Assembly (NCBI GenBank): GCA_963585895.1
Contig: CAUZXS010004319.1
Location: 22,501-86,500 of the forward strand
Reading direction: 5' to 3'
Source: Sepioteuthis lessoniana
Taxonomy: Eukaryota; Mollusca; Cephalopoda; Myopsida; Loliginidae
DNA: 64,000 nucleotides
Made by a program: the position numbers and the translations under genes. The notes beneath the pieces were generated by a model. The model was not told where the DNA came from. It saw only the letters and a list, made by a program, of their open reading frames with translations, and ran no database searches. This document shows positions 50,301 through 60,714 of this stretch, one piece after another. Every line of letters starts with the position of its first letter. Position 1 is the stretch's first letter.

Positions 50301-50360
50301 TGAACAAAAAACAACAACAACAACAAAAAAACAAAAAGCAAAAACGGAATTTATTTGTTT

Positions 50361-50720
50361 GCTTGTTTCATAACATGAGGAGGGATAGATTTGACAACTC
50401 ATATTGTCGTGGTGGGTGTATTTGAGGCGACAAACAACTAACACACACAAAAGATCATGAGAAAATTCGTTTTGTTTTATAATGTAAGAAGAAATGGATT
50501 TGTCAAATTATAAGTGTTAAGTATTCTTAATATATCAGACAATACACAAATAGAAATTCATGGAAAATGTTTGAGAGTAGATTGTTGAATAAACAGAAAT
50601 TATATCTGCTATTTCTTTAAATGTGATAAAACTTTCAGTTTTGCTTTAGTTTTTCTGTTTTAATAACATTTATAGTAAAGTTTGTTGCAATTTACCAATG
50701 AAATGCAATAAAACGGGGGG
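50361..50720 (+). repeat. Duplicated unit K, copy 2 (empty site)
   Basis: TTGTTTCATAACATGAGGAG, GTCGTGGTGGGTGTATTTGA, ATGTAAGAAGAAATGGATTT, ATATCTGCTATTTCTTTAAA-TGTGATAAAACTTT, TGCAATTTACCAATGAAATGC. Diverged but colinear with copy 1. Confidence 0.8.
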
Positions 50721-50832
50721 AAAACCGGAATTCTTCAAAAGATAAGTTCAGGAAAAGTTGAAACAGAAAATTTGTCCCGCTATATTTTGTACTAATTTAT
50801 ATATCTCACTGGTATTCAAATATGTTTTTATA

Positions 50833-51117
50833 GGTGCCAGTAGTGTAATGGTTATCGCCGGAGGAAATGAACACAGTGATGTGAGTTCAAATCTTGGACG
50901 AAGCTGATTGCATTTCACAAAGCCCTGATACCCTCGGGAAAGGTAGGAATCCTCTTATTCTCTCTCCGGCTATGGGTAAATAGCAGAGCTGATTGGGTTC
51001 TTCAACCTTAGTTAGGCAGCCAGTATAGGAGAAAGAAAAATTTGAATCCAAACCTGTTAAATTCCGCAAAAACATTGACCCTGTGTCACATCCTACCCAG
51101 ACGGAGGGGTTGGTAAA
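50833..51117 (+). mobile_element. SINE-A, full-length diverged copy
   Basis: GGTGCCAGTAGTGTAATGG, GAGTTCAAATCTTGGACG (B box), CACAAAGCCCTGATACCCTC, TATGGGTAAATAGCAGAGC, GGAGAAAGAAAAATTTGAAT, CATCCTACCCAGACGGAGGGG, TTGGTAAATA. Confidence 0.85.
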
Positions 51118-51812
51118 TACATATGTGTATTCATTTTTATAAAAAAAAAACATCTTGCAGCCAATTAGCTTTATTTCAGATTAGCATTATAGCTTGAAGA
51201 AATTACTCCCTACCCATCTCATATTACTTTTGACCCATTGTACCACTCCTCCAAGACGGAATAAGCCTGTGTCCTTGAGTTTGAGACTCATACTTTAAAC
51301 ATGATCTGATAAGGCATATAGTGATATGCAAAATAGAATAATCGATTTTCAACACTGTGATCGATATTAAGCCTTCTCTCAGACATCGTATTTGAAGAAA
51401 TACCCACTCCACAAAATCGAACACACCTCACAGTAGCATTAGCAACAGTCTCCATCCCAACGTTTAAGCAAAAAGATGTCAAATCATTTTATTCTTTTAT
51501 AATCATGTATATTTATTAGTATTTACGAAGTCTTTCTTCGTCTGGCAGGCAAACTAAACTACTATACATGTTCATTGTTGCTTAAGAATCAGTCGAGAAT
51601 CAGTGCTTTAAAGGTTACTAGGAATTTTCTCCGTTTACTTAGACTGGCACACGTACGGCCTCATGTTGCTGACAGTACCTGCTGTTTCTAAATATTCACC
51701 CATCAAAATATTGAACAGGCTCATCGTTGCTTCATTTCGGTGATTTAACGGAAACCAGTGCTTTTAGATTAAGTTGATCGTAAGTTTTTAATGGGCGTAT
51801 TCTTGTTTCGGT
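51118..51812. other. Low-repeat interval
   Basis: About 700 bp with ordinary composition and no repeat I recognise. Minus frames at 51224-51482 lack motifs. If a conserved element or exon exists in this window, this and 5342-5880 and 29851-30545 are the places to search. Confidence 0.4.
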
Positions 51813-51883
51813 TGGTTGGTCTTACGGCATGTCAATCCGTCTCGGGCTATTTTATACCGAAGTCATTTAAACAATTATAGTCT
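51813..51883 (-). repeat. P/SINE-B tail scrap
   Basis: Complement of the stem-loop tail: TTACGGCATGTCAATCCGTC, TCGGGCTATTTTATACCGAA. Confidence 0.6.
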
Positions 51884-51897
51884 CCAATTATTTATGG

Positions 51898-52135
51898 GGA
51901 TGTCCTCGTGGTGTAATGGTTAAATCTATGGACTGCGGGATCGTAGTAAGCGAGTTCATACTCCAGTTGCCCTATTACGTTCACTTTCGGGCAAATACCC
52001 CTGGGAAAAGTATGAACCCCCTTTATCCTCGCAGTTATGGGTTAATAGTACCACTACTGTTCTTCTAGAAGAATGGCTTTGGCTATTAAATAACCTATGA
52101 AGGTTGATATGCCATTAAACAAAGAAATAATCAAA
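51898..52135 (+). mobile_element. SINE-B, copy 7, full-length with perfect target duplication
   Basis: CCAATTATTTATGG at 51884-51897 and 52136-52149 (14 bp, perfect). Complete: GATGTCCTCGTGGTGTAATGG (A box), GCGAGTTCATACTCCAG (B box), ACGTTCACTTTCGGGCAAAT, GTATGAACCCCCTTTATCC, TGGCTATTAAATAACCTATG-AAGGTTGATATGCCATTAAAC. About 238 bp. The best reference copy of the family. Confidence 0.95.
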
Positions 52136-52862
52136 CCAATTATTTATGGTACAAATATGTATTTTTAAAATGTATCTTCAAAATCATTATAAACAGATGA
52201 AAACTTTATAATTACAGCCCAGTCAGCTGGGGCTGTAGAATACACCGACTGCATCTCTGCAGAGAAGTAAGACCCCCATCTCTATCGAGTATCCTTTATA
52301 TGACACTAAAGCTGCATCTGATGATGAGCCTCTAATCATGTAGCTTTGGGGAACATAGAATACACCTTCCTTGCCATTACTCCCAGGTCCACCTTAATCC
52401 GGAGTGGTAGTACTTGATATGGGTCTATTTGTGGGTCAAATAGAACTGTTTGACCATCTAACTGTGTGCAAGAAAATGACTGAAGTTTAATTGAGTCAGT
52501 GGTACGCAGCGATGCTTGGAATAATTTAAATGTGTCCAAACAAATTAGCTCTAAATTCTTAAAAGATAAAATATCCCACAAACTATATTCTTAAAAATTT
52601 AACTGTGAAAAAAAATCACTGATATTCAGTTAAATTGTTACTATTTCATTGCAATACTTGAAATCAGTTAACAGCGTGCAAATGTTTAATTGTAAATAGA
52701 ATTATTAGTGTTTGATAGAAATACTTGAAACCATTTAACTGTATGTAAACAAATGAGTTCTGGCTCGTTTAGAAATGTTATTTACAAACTATTCGTTTCC
52801 AAATCATATATATTCAACTTATATGCATGAACAGAATTCAACATGAAATAACCAACAAGGTT

Positions 52863-53347
52863 CAGTTTGTTGATTGGTTGGATTTAATGGCACATCAACC
52901 TCTATAGGTTATTTAATGCCAAAGCCTTTTTACACATATATTATATATATGATTTGTAAACGCATATTTCTAGGTTGGTGATGGTTGGGTTTTATGGCAA
53001 ATTAACCTCTTCAGGGTCATTGAGTGTCAAATTCTGATATGTATGTATTTATATATATATAAATGAATATCAATTGTAAATAAATAGTCCGGAATTAGTG
53101 TTTTAAAATAGGTCAAAGCTTTTTGTTTATATAAACTTGATAGCCGAAGGTATTGGTAACACAGTCTATATCTTTAATAGGAGGCCAATTGTTTTTAAGA
53201 AGTTGATTATGTTTTTGAGCGCATTTTTAAAAAATAGTTCCTTCATGCTGTTTGCCTTGTAAAACTTTTTCCTGATGTGGTAGAGTTTTGTGCATTCTAT
53301 CAAAATGTGCTTGATTAAGTATTGGCTTCCACATGGACATTTTGGGG
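52863..53347 (-). mobile_element. 5'-truncated LINE ending in the P/SINE-B stem-loop tail
   Basis: TAACCAACAAGGTT at 52849-52862 and 53348-53361 is a perfect 14-bp target duplication, so this is one insertion. Reading minus: the end of an ORF (53347-53166), a 3' UTR, a tail-like segment (53033-52976: GTCAATGACCC..AGGTTAATTTGCCATAAAAC by blocks), an AT-rich stretch, and a terminal tail (52926-52868: TTTGGCATTAAATAACCTAT, GAGGTTGATGTGCCATTAAA). The tail of the LINE is the same as those of SINE-B, P and (variant) H. Confidence 0.8.
53166..53347 (-). pseudogene. C-terminus of non-LTR retrotransposon ORF (I/Jockey-like?)
   Basis: The frame reads PKCPCGSQYLIKHILIECTK, LYHIRKKFYKANSMKELFFK, NALKNIINFLKTIGLLLKI, stop. 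CPCG..xKHILIEC is the Cys/His-rich motif (CxCG-x-H-x4-C) that follows RNase H in I, Jockey and related LINEs, and the NIINFLK..IGL ending is typical of that group (recalled resemblance). Only ~60 residues survive because of 5' truncation. The clade is inferred; the absence of upstream domains prevents certainty. Confidence 0.6.
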
Positions 53348-53399
53348 TAACCAACAAGGTTTGATATGCCGTAAAATATAACGAACGAACTTACTAGCC

Positions 53400-53661
53400 A
53401 ACAGTAGTTTAATTGTAAAGTCGATATTTGAAGAGCTAATGTATTAGATAAAGTTCACAAGCATTTCAAATGGCAAAACTCTTTGTACTTAGTTAATTAA
53501 TTCATGTAGTTTGAAGGTTTTTTTTTTTTCTGACTACTCACACCAAGTTATTTCAGACAATTCTCAAGCCTATCGTTTTATATAATAATAAGTTGGATTG
53601 TTAAGCGTATTCTAAGGTATTCATATGAAAAGAAAAAGGCTTTAAAATGTTTTCTGACGGG
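53400..53661. other. Unassigned sequence between P tail and SINE-D
   Basis: AT-rich with no clear element. 53831-53990, beyond SINE-D, includes ATCGATCCCCACGAGG (B-box-like) and a possible tail complement TTCAACGGCATTAC, so SINE-D may itself sit in an older SINE. Confidence 0.35.
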
Positions 53662-53682
53662 CGTATTACCATGATGCAGTGG

Positions 53683-53809
53683 AAATTTACTAAGCTTTTT
53701 GCTTAGATGTGGCACAAAGCCATATGAAAGGGGCACCCAATGAGACTCGAACTCACTCGTGTAGGTTTGCTAGTCGAGCTTGCTAACCATTACACCACCA
53801 GAGGCGCCT
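53683..53809 (-). mobile_element. SINE-D: compact tRNA-like SINE with 21-bp target duplication
   Basis: Flanked by CGTATTACCATGATGCAGTG(G) (53662-53682) and CGTATTATCATGATGCAGTG(G) (53810-53830), one mismatch in 21. Minus strand: GGCGCCTCTGGTGGTGTAAT, TTAGCAAGCTCG, a B box GTGAGTTCGAGTCTCAT, then TGGGTGCC. GGCGCCT can pair with TGGGTGCC as a 7-bp acceptor-like stem and GTGAG with CTCAT as a T stem, so the head still folds partly like a tRNA. A ~50-bp tail ends AAAAAGCTTAGTAAATTTCC. Confidence 0.8.
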
Positions 53810-54479
53810 CGTATTATCATGATGCAGTGGCTCGCAAGCTAACCTAGTAAAATCTGTTGTTGTAAAATCGATCCCCACGAGGTGGACTTGTAGACAGTAA
53901 ATATTCATTACTTCCATTGTGAGGTCATTACTAATTGGATGACCCTGACTTATGTCTTTGTTTCGTTTGGTTCGTCTCTTCAACGGCATTACAAAGCTTT
54001 AAATTTTAAAAATTCAAATTCAACACTTATATTGCTATAGCACAAATATAGTTAGTAGATTTAGGAGAATATTTTTAAATGTAACTTTTTTTTCAATATA
54101 GAGGTATGCTTTTAGATTCTTTAATATCTAATCCTTTGTAAACAATTACATCTTTAAGTAACACTTCTTAATACAACTATTGGCGCACAGTTATACAGTT
54201 TCAAGTATTCCTATCAAATACTAATAATTTATATATAGTTATATGGTTTTGAATAACCAATCTTATTAAAAACAATCGTTTGTTTACCGGTAGTTGCTGG
54301 GTTTTAAATATTCATAATTAATTTGAACACTTAAGTTTCAAGCTGGTTCGTTGGTCGATGATTGGTTGGTTGGTTTTGTGGAATATCTATCATTGCTGAA
54401 GTATTTAATGCCGAAGCCAGTGTTTTTATCTTTATTTTGAAGCAATTGTATGGTTTCAGTTAACTGTTCATGTGTAATT

Positions 54480-55150
54480 ATACCAATAATAGATAAGACG
54501 CAACAAAATAGCCGGTGTAGGTTATGCGGTGATAGAGACGAAACAATCAATAACACAATAAGCGAATACGTACATCAAATTAGCATAGAAAGAGTATAAG
54601 ACTAGACACGACTGGATGGGCAAGGTGATCCGCTGGGAAGTGTGCAAGAATTTGACTATACTACTAAATTCTATTTGCACAACTCAGAATCCGTCCTGGA
54701 CAACGAGACACACAAAATTCTCTGGCATTTTGAGACTCAAACGTATCACCTAATCTCGGCCAGACGACCAGATCTAGTTATGGTAAAGAAAGAAAAAAAA
54801 ATGAACCTGCCGAATAGTGGAGGTTGTCATTTCGGCTGATTACATGGTAAAACTAGAGGAAGGCGAAAAAAGAGATATATACCTGGACCTTGTAAAAGAA
54901 CTGAAAAACTATGGAACATGAAAGTTACGGTGATACCAACTGTAATTGGTGTCCTTGGTACTGTCACCAAAGGATTGGTATAGGGACTGGAGGACTTTGA
55001 AACCAGAGGACGAGTGGAGACCATTCAAACTACAGCATTGTTGAGATCAGCCAGAATATTGAGAAGAGTTCTGGAGACTTGAGGAGACTTGCTGTCACTG
55101 TCATGTCACGCTAAAGCTGGTGTGAAAAACTCAAATGAATAAAATAATAA
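54480..55150 (+). mobile_element. R4/Dong-like LINE, forward 3' copy
   Basis: DKTQQNSRCRLCGDRDETIN (zinc-knuckle CRLCG..E..N, the family H lost), SVLDNETHKILWHFETQTYH, ISARRPDLVMVKKEKKMN, ELKNYGT-like frameshift, KVTVIPTVIGVLGTVTKGLV, RVETIQTTALLRSARILRRV, then (AAT)n at 55140. The same endonuclease region as 37153-37497, with at least two frameshifts. Confidence 0.75.
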
Positions 55151-55394
55151 TAATGGAGTTGACGGTGATACCAATTGTAATTGGTGTACTCTGAACAATC
55201 TCCAAAAACTTGGTGTTTACTAAATCTGGAAGACTTAGAAATCAGAGGACAAGTGGTGACTACAACACCATTAAGATCGGTTGGAATATAGACAAGGGTT
55301 CCGGAGGATTGAGCAGACTTCCTATTACTCATACTCCTGTGAAAGACCACCAGTTAAAGCTGGTATGAAAAGCTCCCGAGAAGTAACAATGATA
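55151..55394 (+). mobile_element. R4/Dong-like LINE, second forward 3' fragment
   Basis: GACGGTGATACCAATTGTAA-TTGGTGTACTC, AATCAGAGGACAAGTGGTGA, CACCATTAAGATCGGTTGGA, GTTAAAGCTGGTATGAAAAG. It starts right after the (AAT)n tail of the previous copy, a head-to-tail arrangement also seen at 37.1-37.6 kb. Confidence 0.65.
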
Positions 55395-55767
55395 ATTTGT
55401 ACGCAAACTATTATACAGTTTCAAGTATTCTTATCTAACACGAATAATTTGCAGCCAATTATATGGTTTCTAGTATTCTTGATACTAATAATTTTCACGT
55501 TGTTGCAAAGTTTTAAGTATCCCTATCTAATACTTATAATTTGTACATAGTTATATGGATTCATATATTTCAAGAAATTATATGGTTCCAAGTAACCAAT
55601 ATTCATCATTTGTTGTCAATTATATCTTCAAAAAACTATTTTTGATACAAATAATTTATTGTAATATCAGATCAGATATTTCTATTTAATACAACTAATT
55701 TGTACACAGTTATATGGTATCAAGTATTCCAATCTAATAATAATAATTACATGTTTTCAATTAATTG

Positions 55768-55975
55768 TCCCGATTCAATCTCAGGTCGAGTTATACCAAA
55801 GACTCAAAAAGTGGTACTTGATACGTTCTTGCTTAACACTCAGCTTCATAAGATACGTTTCAAGGGTAAAGTGGGGCAATCCAGGGAATGGAGTAGCGCC
55901 CTCCTCTACACCTCGGTGTAGTAGCTATTAAAAAGGGAGCTTTCGACTTCGGTTACCAACTTTATTTACTAATAT
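55768..55975 (+). mobile_element. SINE-C, copy 6 (head truncated)
   Basis: Begins at the B box (GATTCAATCTCAGGTCGAG), then ACCAAAGACTCAAAAAGTGG, TAAGATACGTTTCAAGGGTA, CACCTCGGTGTAGTAGCTAT, GAGCTTTCGACTTCGGTTAC. Confidence 0.75.
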
Positions 55976-55994
55976 GGCTTCATATACACACGGG

Positions 55995-56212
55995 GAATCC
56001 CTGTGGCGTTATGGCTAACATGGTCGAAGTAAGCGAGTTCGGTATACAGTCGTTTATATTACGTTCACTTTCGGACAAATACCCATGTGAAAAGTATGAA
56101 CACATTTATTCGCTTATGCTATGGATTAAATAATATCACTTCTGTTCTTCGGCAAGGATGGCTATGGCATTAAATAACCCACGAAAGTTGATATGCCATT
56201 AAACGAAGAGCA
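55995..56212 (+). mobile_element. SINE-B, copy 8
   Basis: GGGAATCCCTGTGGCGTTATGG, GCGAGTTCGGTATACAG (B box degraded), ACGTTCACTTTCGGACAAAT, TGGCATTAAATAACCCACGA-AAGTTGATATGCCATTAAACG. Confidence 0.75.
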
Positions 56213-56513
56213 CAAATCAGTTATAACTGCCCAATACTAATAATTTTGACATGGATCTATTTGACACGTAGATGGGGTCCGGATCAGAGTGGTCCCGGGA
56301 GTAATGGCAATGAAGGTGCGACTCGACATTCTTGAAAGATCCAGAAACGGACCCAGTTTTATACCAAGGATCAAGACATATTCTTGCGTCCCAATCTGCG
56401 TATAAACGGGTTATTTAAATAAAGGGAGGAACTTCCTGATAATTTCAGAGTTTTGTTTAATGGTTTTATCACGGTCGGGAACAATGATTCCCATATCATT
56501 CCTGCATTTTGAT

Positions 56514-56528
56514 ATATAAATATATATG

Positions 56529-56575
<47 letters not shown>
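56514..56575. repeat. (TA)n microsatellite
   Basis: TA run with a short CA end. Confidence 0.95.
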
Positions 56576-56580
<5 letters not shown>

Positions 56581-56699
56581 ACTATAATCATGGAGAAAAT
56601 TTCCCATAATGCATTTATATGTTTTCTCAAATTGTTATTATCAACTTGGCCACGGGCCAATCACATGATTTTTAAATGAGAAAAACTTTGGTAAAACTT

Positions 56700-57110
56700 T
56701 CTTTATTTTTAAATTTCTTTCTTTTTTTTTGGTGTATCTTTTTCATTATTTGTCTCTCTCTTTTACCTTCATAAATCCCTTTTTAATTAATGTTTTTCTT
56801 TTCATGATTTTAAATTTCTTTCTTTCTTTCTTCCTTTCTTTCTTTCTTTCTTTAAAAATTCTATTTTTCTTCCTCAAATTTTTTCTTTTTTTTTTTTCCT
56901 TTCAACTTTCTTTCTTTCTTTAAAGTTTTTTTTATTTTTTCCATAATTTTTTTTTAGTTTCGTTTATATTTGACATCTTTATTTTTTTTTTCTTTTTTCT
57001 CTGTGTTTTTTCGTTCGTCCACTCCTTGTCTGGTTGTTTCTTTTTTACATAAAAAAATATATTTTTTCTTTCATAATTATTTCTTTGATTTTGTTCATAT
57101 TGTATATATT

Positions 57111-57162
<52 letters not shown>

Positions 57163-57214
57163 TCCGTTTATAGTCATCATATTCCTTCTTTCTTTCCGTT
57201 TATAGTCAACATAT

Positions 57215-57250
<36 letters not shown>

Positions 57251-57345
57251 TTATAGTCGACATGTTCACCCTTTCTTTCTTTCTTTTTTTATAGTTGTCA
57301 TTTTCACTCTTTCTTTCTTTCTTTCTTTCTGTAATTTACTGGAAT
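56700..57345 (+). repeat. Polypyrimidine (TTTC)n tract
   Basis: TTTC runs with a spacer TTTATAGTC(A/G)(T/A)CAT(A/G)TTC repeated four times (about 57168-57300). Again a cassette amplification and not a simple microsatellite. Frames are artefacts. Confidence 0.9.
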
Positions 57346-57880
57346 ACAATTAAGCTCTTTGTCTCCCATGTGTGTTTTCTTGTATACTCACCATGCTTGA
57401 ACGGGCGAATAGACACTTACTAGAACTTCCATCGAGCTCTCAACAATAGGAAATGGGCAGAACAACATCCAGTCATGTGATCATTATAGTTTCCTTTCTT
57501 GCGCATAATGTCCTCTCTTTGTTTTGTTCTCCAACGTGCTTAGGGCCGAGCCGTCGTCACATTGCCAATGTGTAAAAAAACAAACAAAAACAGCCAGTGT
57601 CTCTACATGATCACATTAATATATTCCGTAAACATTTTTTCCCTAACGTCTATTTCTTGCTTTGATTAATAGTTTCACTTCCTCTCTATCGTTTCATATA
57701 TTTTTTGTTAAAACGCTTACGGCTGCTGGGTCAATTAAAAAAAAAAATAATTGGCTCGCTTAGTTTTGCTAGTGCTGTGAATTTGATCCTCACGTGTGCC
57801 CAAACCTGTTGCTATATGTCGGTATATTCTGTTTTCATACTGGCATTTGGACTGAGATAAAAAGTATAGGTATATATCAA
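57346..57880. other. Low-repeat interval
   Basis: Ordinary composition, no element or frame with motifs recognised. Confidence 0.4.
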
Positions 57881-57884
57881 ACCC

Positions 57885-58143
57885 CCACAGTACCGAAAAA
57901 GATATGGCACAGGGTCGATTTTTAAGAGAAGTTAAGCTGATTATAATTCAGTTTTTCCTTCTCCTAGACTGGTCACCTTAACAATGGTGTAGAGCCCTGT
58001 CTGTACTATAGAATTAGAGGATAATAGATAGTCATGTCTTTCCAGAGGGCATTAACGCGAAGTGAAACGCGAACAACCTAGATCAGGATTTGAATTTGGA
58101 TCACCGATTCCATTTCCTTTGATAATAACCGTCACGATATGCA
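57885..58143 (-). mobile_element. SINE-A, diverged copy
   Basis: AGATATGGCACAGGGTCGAT, AGAGAAGTTAAGCTGATTAT, CTCCTAGACTGGTCACCTTA, CCAGAGGGCATTAACGCGAA, and B box complement AGGATTTGAATTTGGATC at 58092. Confidence 0.7.
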
Positions 58144-58224
58144 AGCCTCCCGAAATCTGAAAATTAGGGGCTATCGTTATAAAGACAGAACAAACCCAAT
58201 TAAACAGAATATTAGCCCGAAGAG

Positions 58225-59310
58225 TGAGAGTTTTAACTTACACTTGGCAACTTACGCTGAGAAACCTAGACTTGTCAACTTATTTATTCTTTTGTTTTCT
58301 CAGTTTCTTTCATTATCTATCTCTCTTTTACTTTCATAAATCTTGGAAACTTACACTCGGCAACTTTTTCTGAGAAACCTGCACTTGTCAACTTATTTTG
58401 AGAAACCCCCGAAAACCTAAGAAAAACTTACACTTTGATACTTACTCTTGGAAACTTACAGTGGCAAAACGACACTTGTCAATTTACACTTGGCAACTTA
58501 GACTGAGAAACCTACACTTGGCAACCTACTCTTATATTGGGAAACCTACACTCAGCAATTTACACTGAGAAAACTACACTTTTCAACTTACATTGAGTAA
58601 CCTACACTTGCAATCTTATTCTGAGAAACCCACACTTGGCAATTTATACTGAGAAAACTACACTTTTCAACTTACATTGAGTAACCTACACTTGCCATCT
58701 TATTCTTGTCAACTTACACTGAGAAACCTACACTTGTCAACTTACACTTGTCAACTTACTTTGAGAAACCAAAACCTGGCAACTTATTATGAAAATCCTA
58801 CACTTAGTACTTTACCCTAGTCAACTTACACTGAGACAATTCACACTGAGAAACCTACACTTGGCAATTTATACTGAGAAAACTACACTTTTCAACTTAC
58901 ATTTAGTAACCCACACTTGCCATCTTCTTCTAAGAAACCTACACTTGTCAACTTACACTTGTCAACATACACTGAGAAACCTACTCTTGTCAACTTACTC
59001 TTGTCAACTTACACTGAGACACCTACATTTGTCAATTCACACTGAGAAACCTACACTTGTCAATTTACACTTGGTAACCTATTCTGGGATTCATACACTT
59101 GGCAACTTATACCTCTCAACTTACACTGAGATGCGTACACTTGGCAATTTATACTTGCCAACTTATTCTGAGAAACCTACACTTGGCAATCTACTCTTAT
59201 ATTGGGAAACCTACAGTTGGCAATTTATACTGAGAAAACTAAACTTTTCAACTTACAACTACACTCGGCAACTTATTTTGAGAAACCTACATTTTGTAAT
59301 TTACACTTGC
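58225..59310 (+). repeat. 27-28 bp minisatellite (AACCTACACTTGTCAACTTACACTGAG family)
   Basis: About 1.1 kb of imperfect units built from two alternating blocks, CTTACACTGAGAAACC and TACACTTG(T/G)CAACTTA, with variants (CACTTGGCAATTTA, CTTATTCTGAG). The 181-residue plus frame (58789-59334) reads repeats like YTEKPTLVNLHL. It starts and ends inside the array, has no signal, and is not called as a gene. No other copies of the unit are in the window. Confidence 0.95.
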
Positions 59311-59570
59311 CAATATCCAATGAAGTTTAGCTGATTGATATTCAACGATTAAACTTGTCATTATTTACATATGAGGTCATTTGCACAAAATTAAAAAGTT
59401 AATATAATAATTCATCTCATTTTTGTGGATTTCAAACATAGCACCACGACAAATCTTGTTCTTAATAAAGACCAATGATGATTGAAAGTACTCAAAATTG
59501 ATCAAACTAGGTAATGTCATGAGTGAGTGTTCGATTTTGAATATTTTCAATCATTATTGGTTGGGATTTA
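59311..59570. other. Unassigned interval
   Basis: AT-rich, nothing recognised. Confidence 0.4.
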
Positions 59571-59752
59571 GAGTTTTCTTTCTTGTAGACCGGTTGCCAT
59601 ACTAAGGTTAAAGAACCCAGTCTTCTTTATTATCTACTAGTTGTTTTCCAAAAGCGATTGGTGCTATGTGAAATGCAAACAGTCTCGTTCCGCATTTGAA
59701 ATCAGGTTGCCAAGTCCACTTCTTGCGATCATAACCGTTACCCTACGAATCT
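59571..59752 (-). mobile_element. SINE-A, partial
   Basis: TTTAGAGTTTTCTTTCTTGT, AGACCGGTTGCCATACTAAG, GTGCTATGTGAAATGCAAAC, B box complement GCATTTGAAATCAGG, and head complement ATAACCGTTACCCTACG. Confidence 0.65.
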
Positions 59753-59756
59753 TCTT

Positions 59757-59846
59757 ACGCTTAACTCTACGAGTCTCAATGGATGCCCCATTCATACGGA
59801 CTTGTGGCATATCTAAACAAAAAGCTTAGTAAATTACTATTATACG
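59757..59846 (+). mobile_element. SINE-D, second copy (head truncated)
   Basis: ACGAGTCTCAATGGATGCCC, CATACGGACTTGTGGCATAT, CTAAACAAAAAGCTTAGTAA. Colinear with the minus strand of 53683-53809, which supports SINE-D as a real family. Confidence 0.7.
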
Positions 59847-59943
59847 AGTGTGTAAATCAGTAAAAACATATTTGGCGTCTATTATTCGGAGATAGGGTTT
59901 CTGAAAGGCTATACGTATAGATGTTAAGTTGACTTCTACGCCT

Positions 59944-60015
59944 CGTTTTGGATTTGAACTCGGGTAGCCAAATTCACTTACAAAAGACGATAATCATAAT
60001 GCCAAGAGCACCATC
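59944..60015 (-). mobile_element. SINE head fragment (SINE-A-like)
   Basis: GGATTTGAACTCGGGTAGCC (B-box complement), CACTTACAAAAGACGATAAT, CATAATGCCAAGAGCACC. Confidence 0.5.
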
Positions 60016-60245
60016 CAAAACAGAAAAGTAGAATAACAAGCAAAAGGAAAATAAAATAAATAAATTAACAAAATAGAATAAAATTAAATTAATAAATAAA
60101 AAAAAAAAACCAACAAAAATTTGAATTTAAAAAGGATACAAATTTTGATTAAGATTTGCGACATCTTACTCACCGGAGGAAAAAATATTAATAAGAAACA
60201 GAATAAACAATATCGGTCTGTCAGAGTTAATAAAACATACCCCAC

Positions 60246-60344
60246 CTTATATATATATATATATACGAACAAACTTAGAGTGAGACACATACATGTGCAC
60301 ACACACATTCGCACACACATACACCCATATATATATTTTTTTTG

Positions 60345-60379
<35 letters not shown>

Positions 60380-60440
60380 TTAAATATATTATGCTTACAC
60401 ACACACATATATATTCATGCGTACACACACATAATGGACG
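60246..60440. repeat. TA and CA microsatellites
   Basis: A cluster of (TA)n, (CA)n and CACATATATA words. The His/Thr/Tyr-rich frames over it are not genes. Confidence 0.95.
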
Positions 60441-60461
60441 CGCACGAGCGTAGTAAATGGG

Positions 60462-60690
60462 ATTGGCTATCTGAGTTCGGACCTGGACAAGACTGCATTT
60501 CCCTTCGCTCTAATACTATTGAGAAAGTCATGAATCCATTTGTTCACCCTTCAGCTACAGGTTACTAATAAGACAAACTAGGTTCTATAACCTCGGTTAC
60601 CCAACCGCTCTAGGGGAAGGAAAACTCTAAATTCAAACCAGTTATACTCCATTTAGAAATTAAACTTGTACCACATCCTACATGTGATGG
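60462..60690 (+). mobile_element. SINE-A, diverged, head partly lost
   Basis: CTGAGTTCGGACCTGGACAA (B box), CTCTAATACTATTGAGAAAG, TAGGGGAAGGAAAACTCTAA, CAGTTATACTCCATTTAGAA. Confidence 0.7.
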
Positions 60691-60714
60691 ATAGTTAGGG
60701 TTATCACATATAAA

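Larger units (their letters stand above)
52215..53395 (+). mobile_element. P element, copy 10, split by the tail-sharing LINE
   Basis: 5' CCCAGTCAGCTGGGGCTGTA at 52218, body to about 52440, minisatellite 52445-52790, and the tail GAAATAACCAACAAGGTT (to 52862), continuing after the LINE insertion with TGATATGCCGTAAAATATAA at 53362. The insertion is therefore inside the AACC..GGTT stem of the tail. Confidence 0.8.
54000..56375 (-). mobile_element. P element, copy 11 (interrupted by R4, SINE-C and SINE-B)
   Basis: Minisatellite units (CAGTTATA(C/T)(A/G)GTTTCAAGTATTCC) lie at 54180-54310 and again at 55395-55765, the tail complement at 54365-54415, and the body at 56225-56375 (GTCCGGATCAGAGTGGTCCC, GGGAGTAATGGCAATGAAGG). 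Between these lie R4-like fragments (54480-55394), SINE-C (55768-55975) and SINE-B (55995-56212). Order and orientation fit one reverse P, but the minisatellite left of the tail may belong to a second P. Confidence 0.5.

Noticed and set aside
53728-53809. Functional tRNA gene
   Set aside because: Acceptor and T stems pair but the anticodon arm does not, and the sequence is embedded in a 127-bp unit with target duplication, so it is a SINE head.
58789-59334. 181-residue plus frame
   Set aside because: It lies entirely inside a 27-28 bp minisatellite and has no start context, signal or non-repetitive domain.
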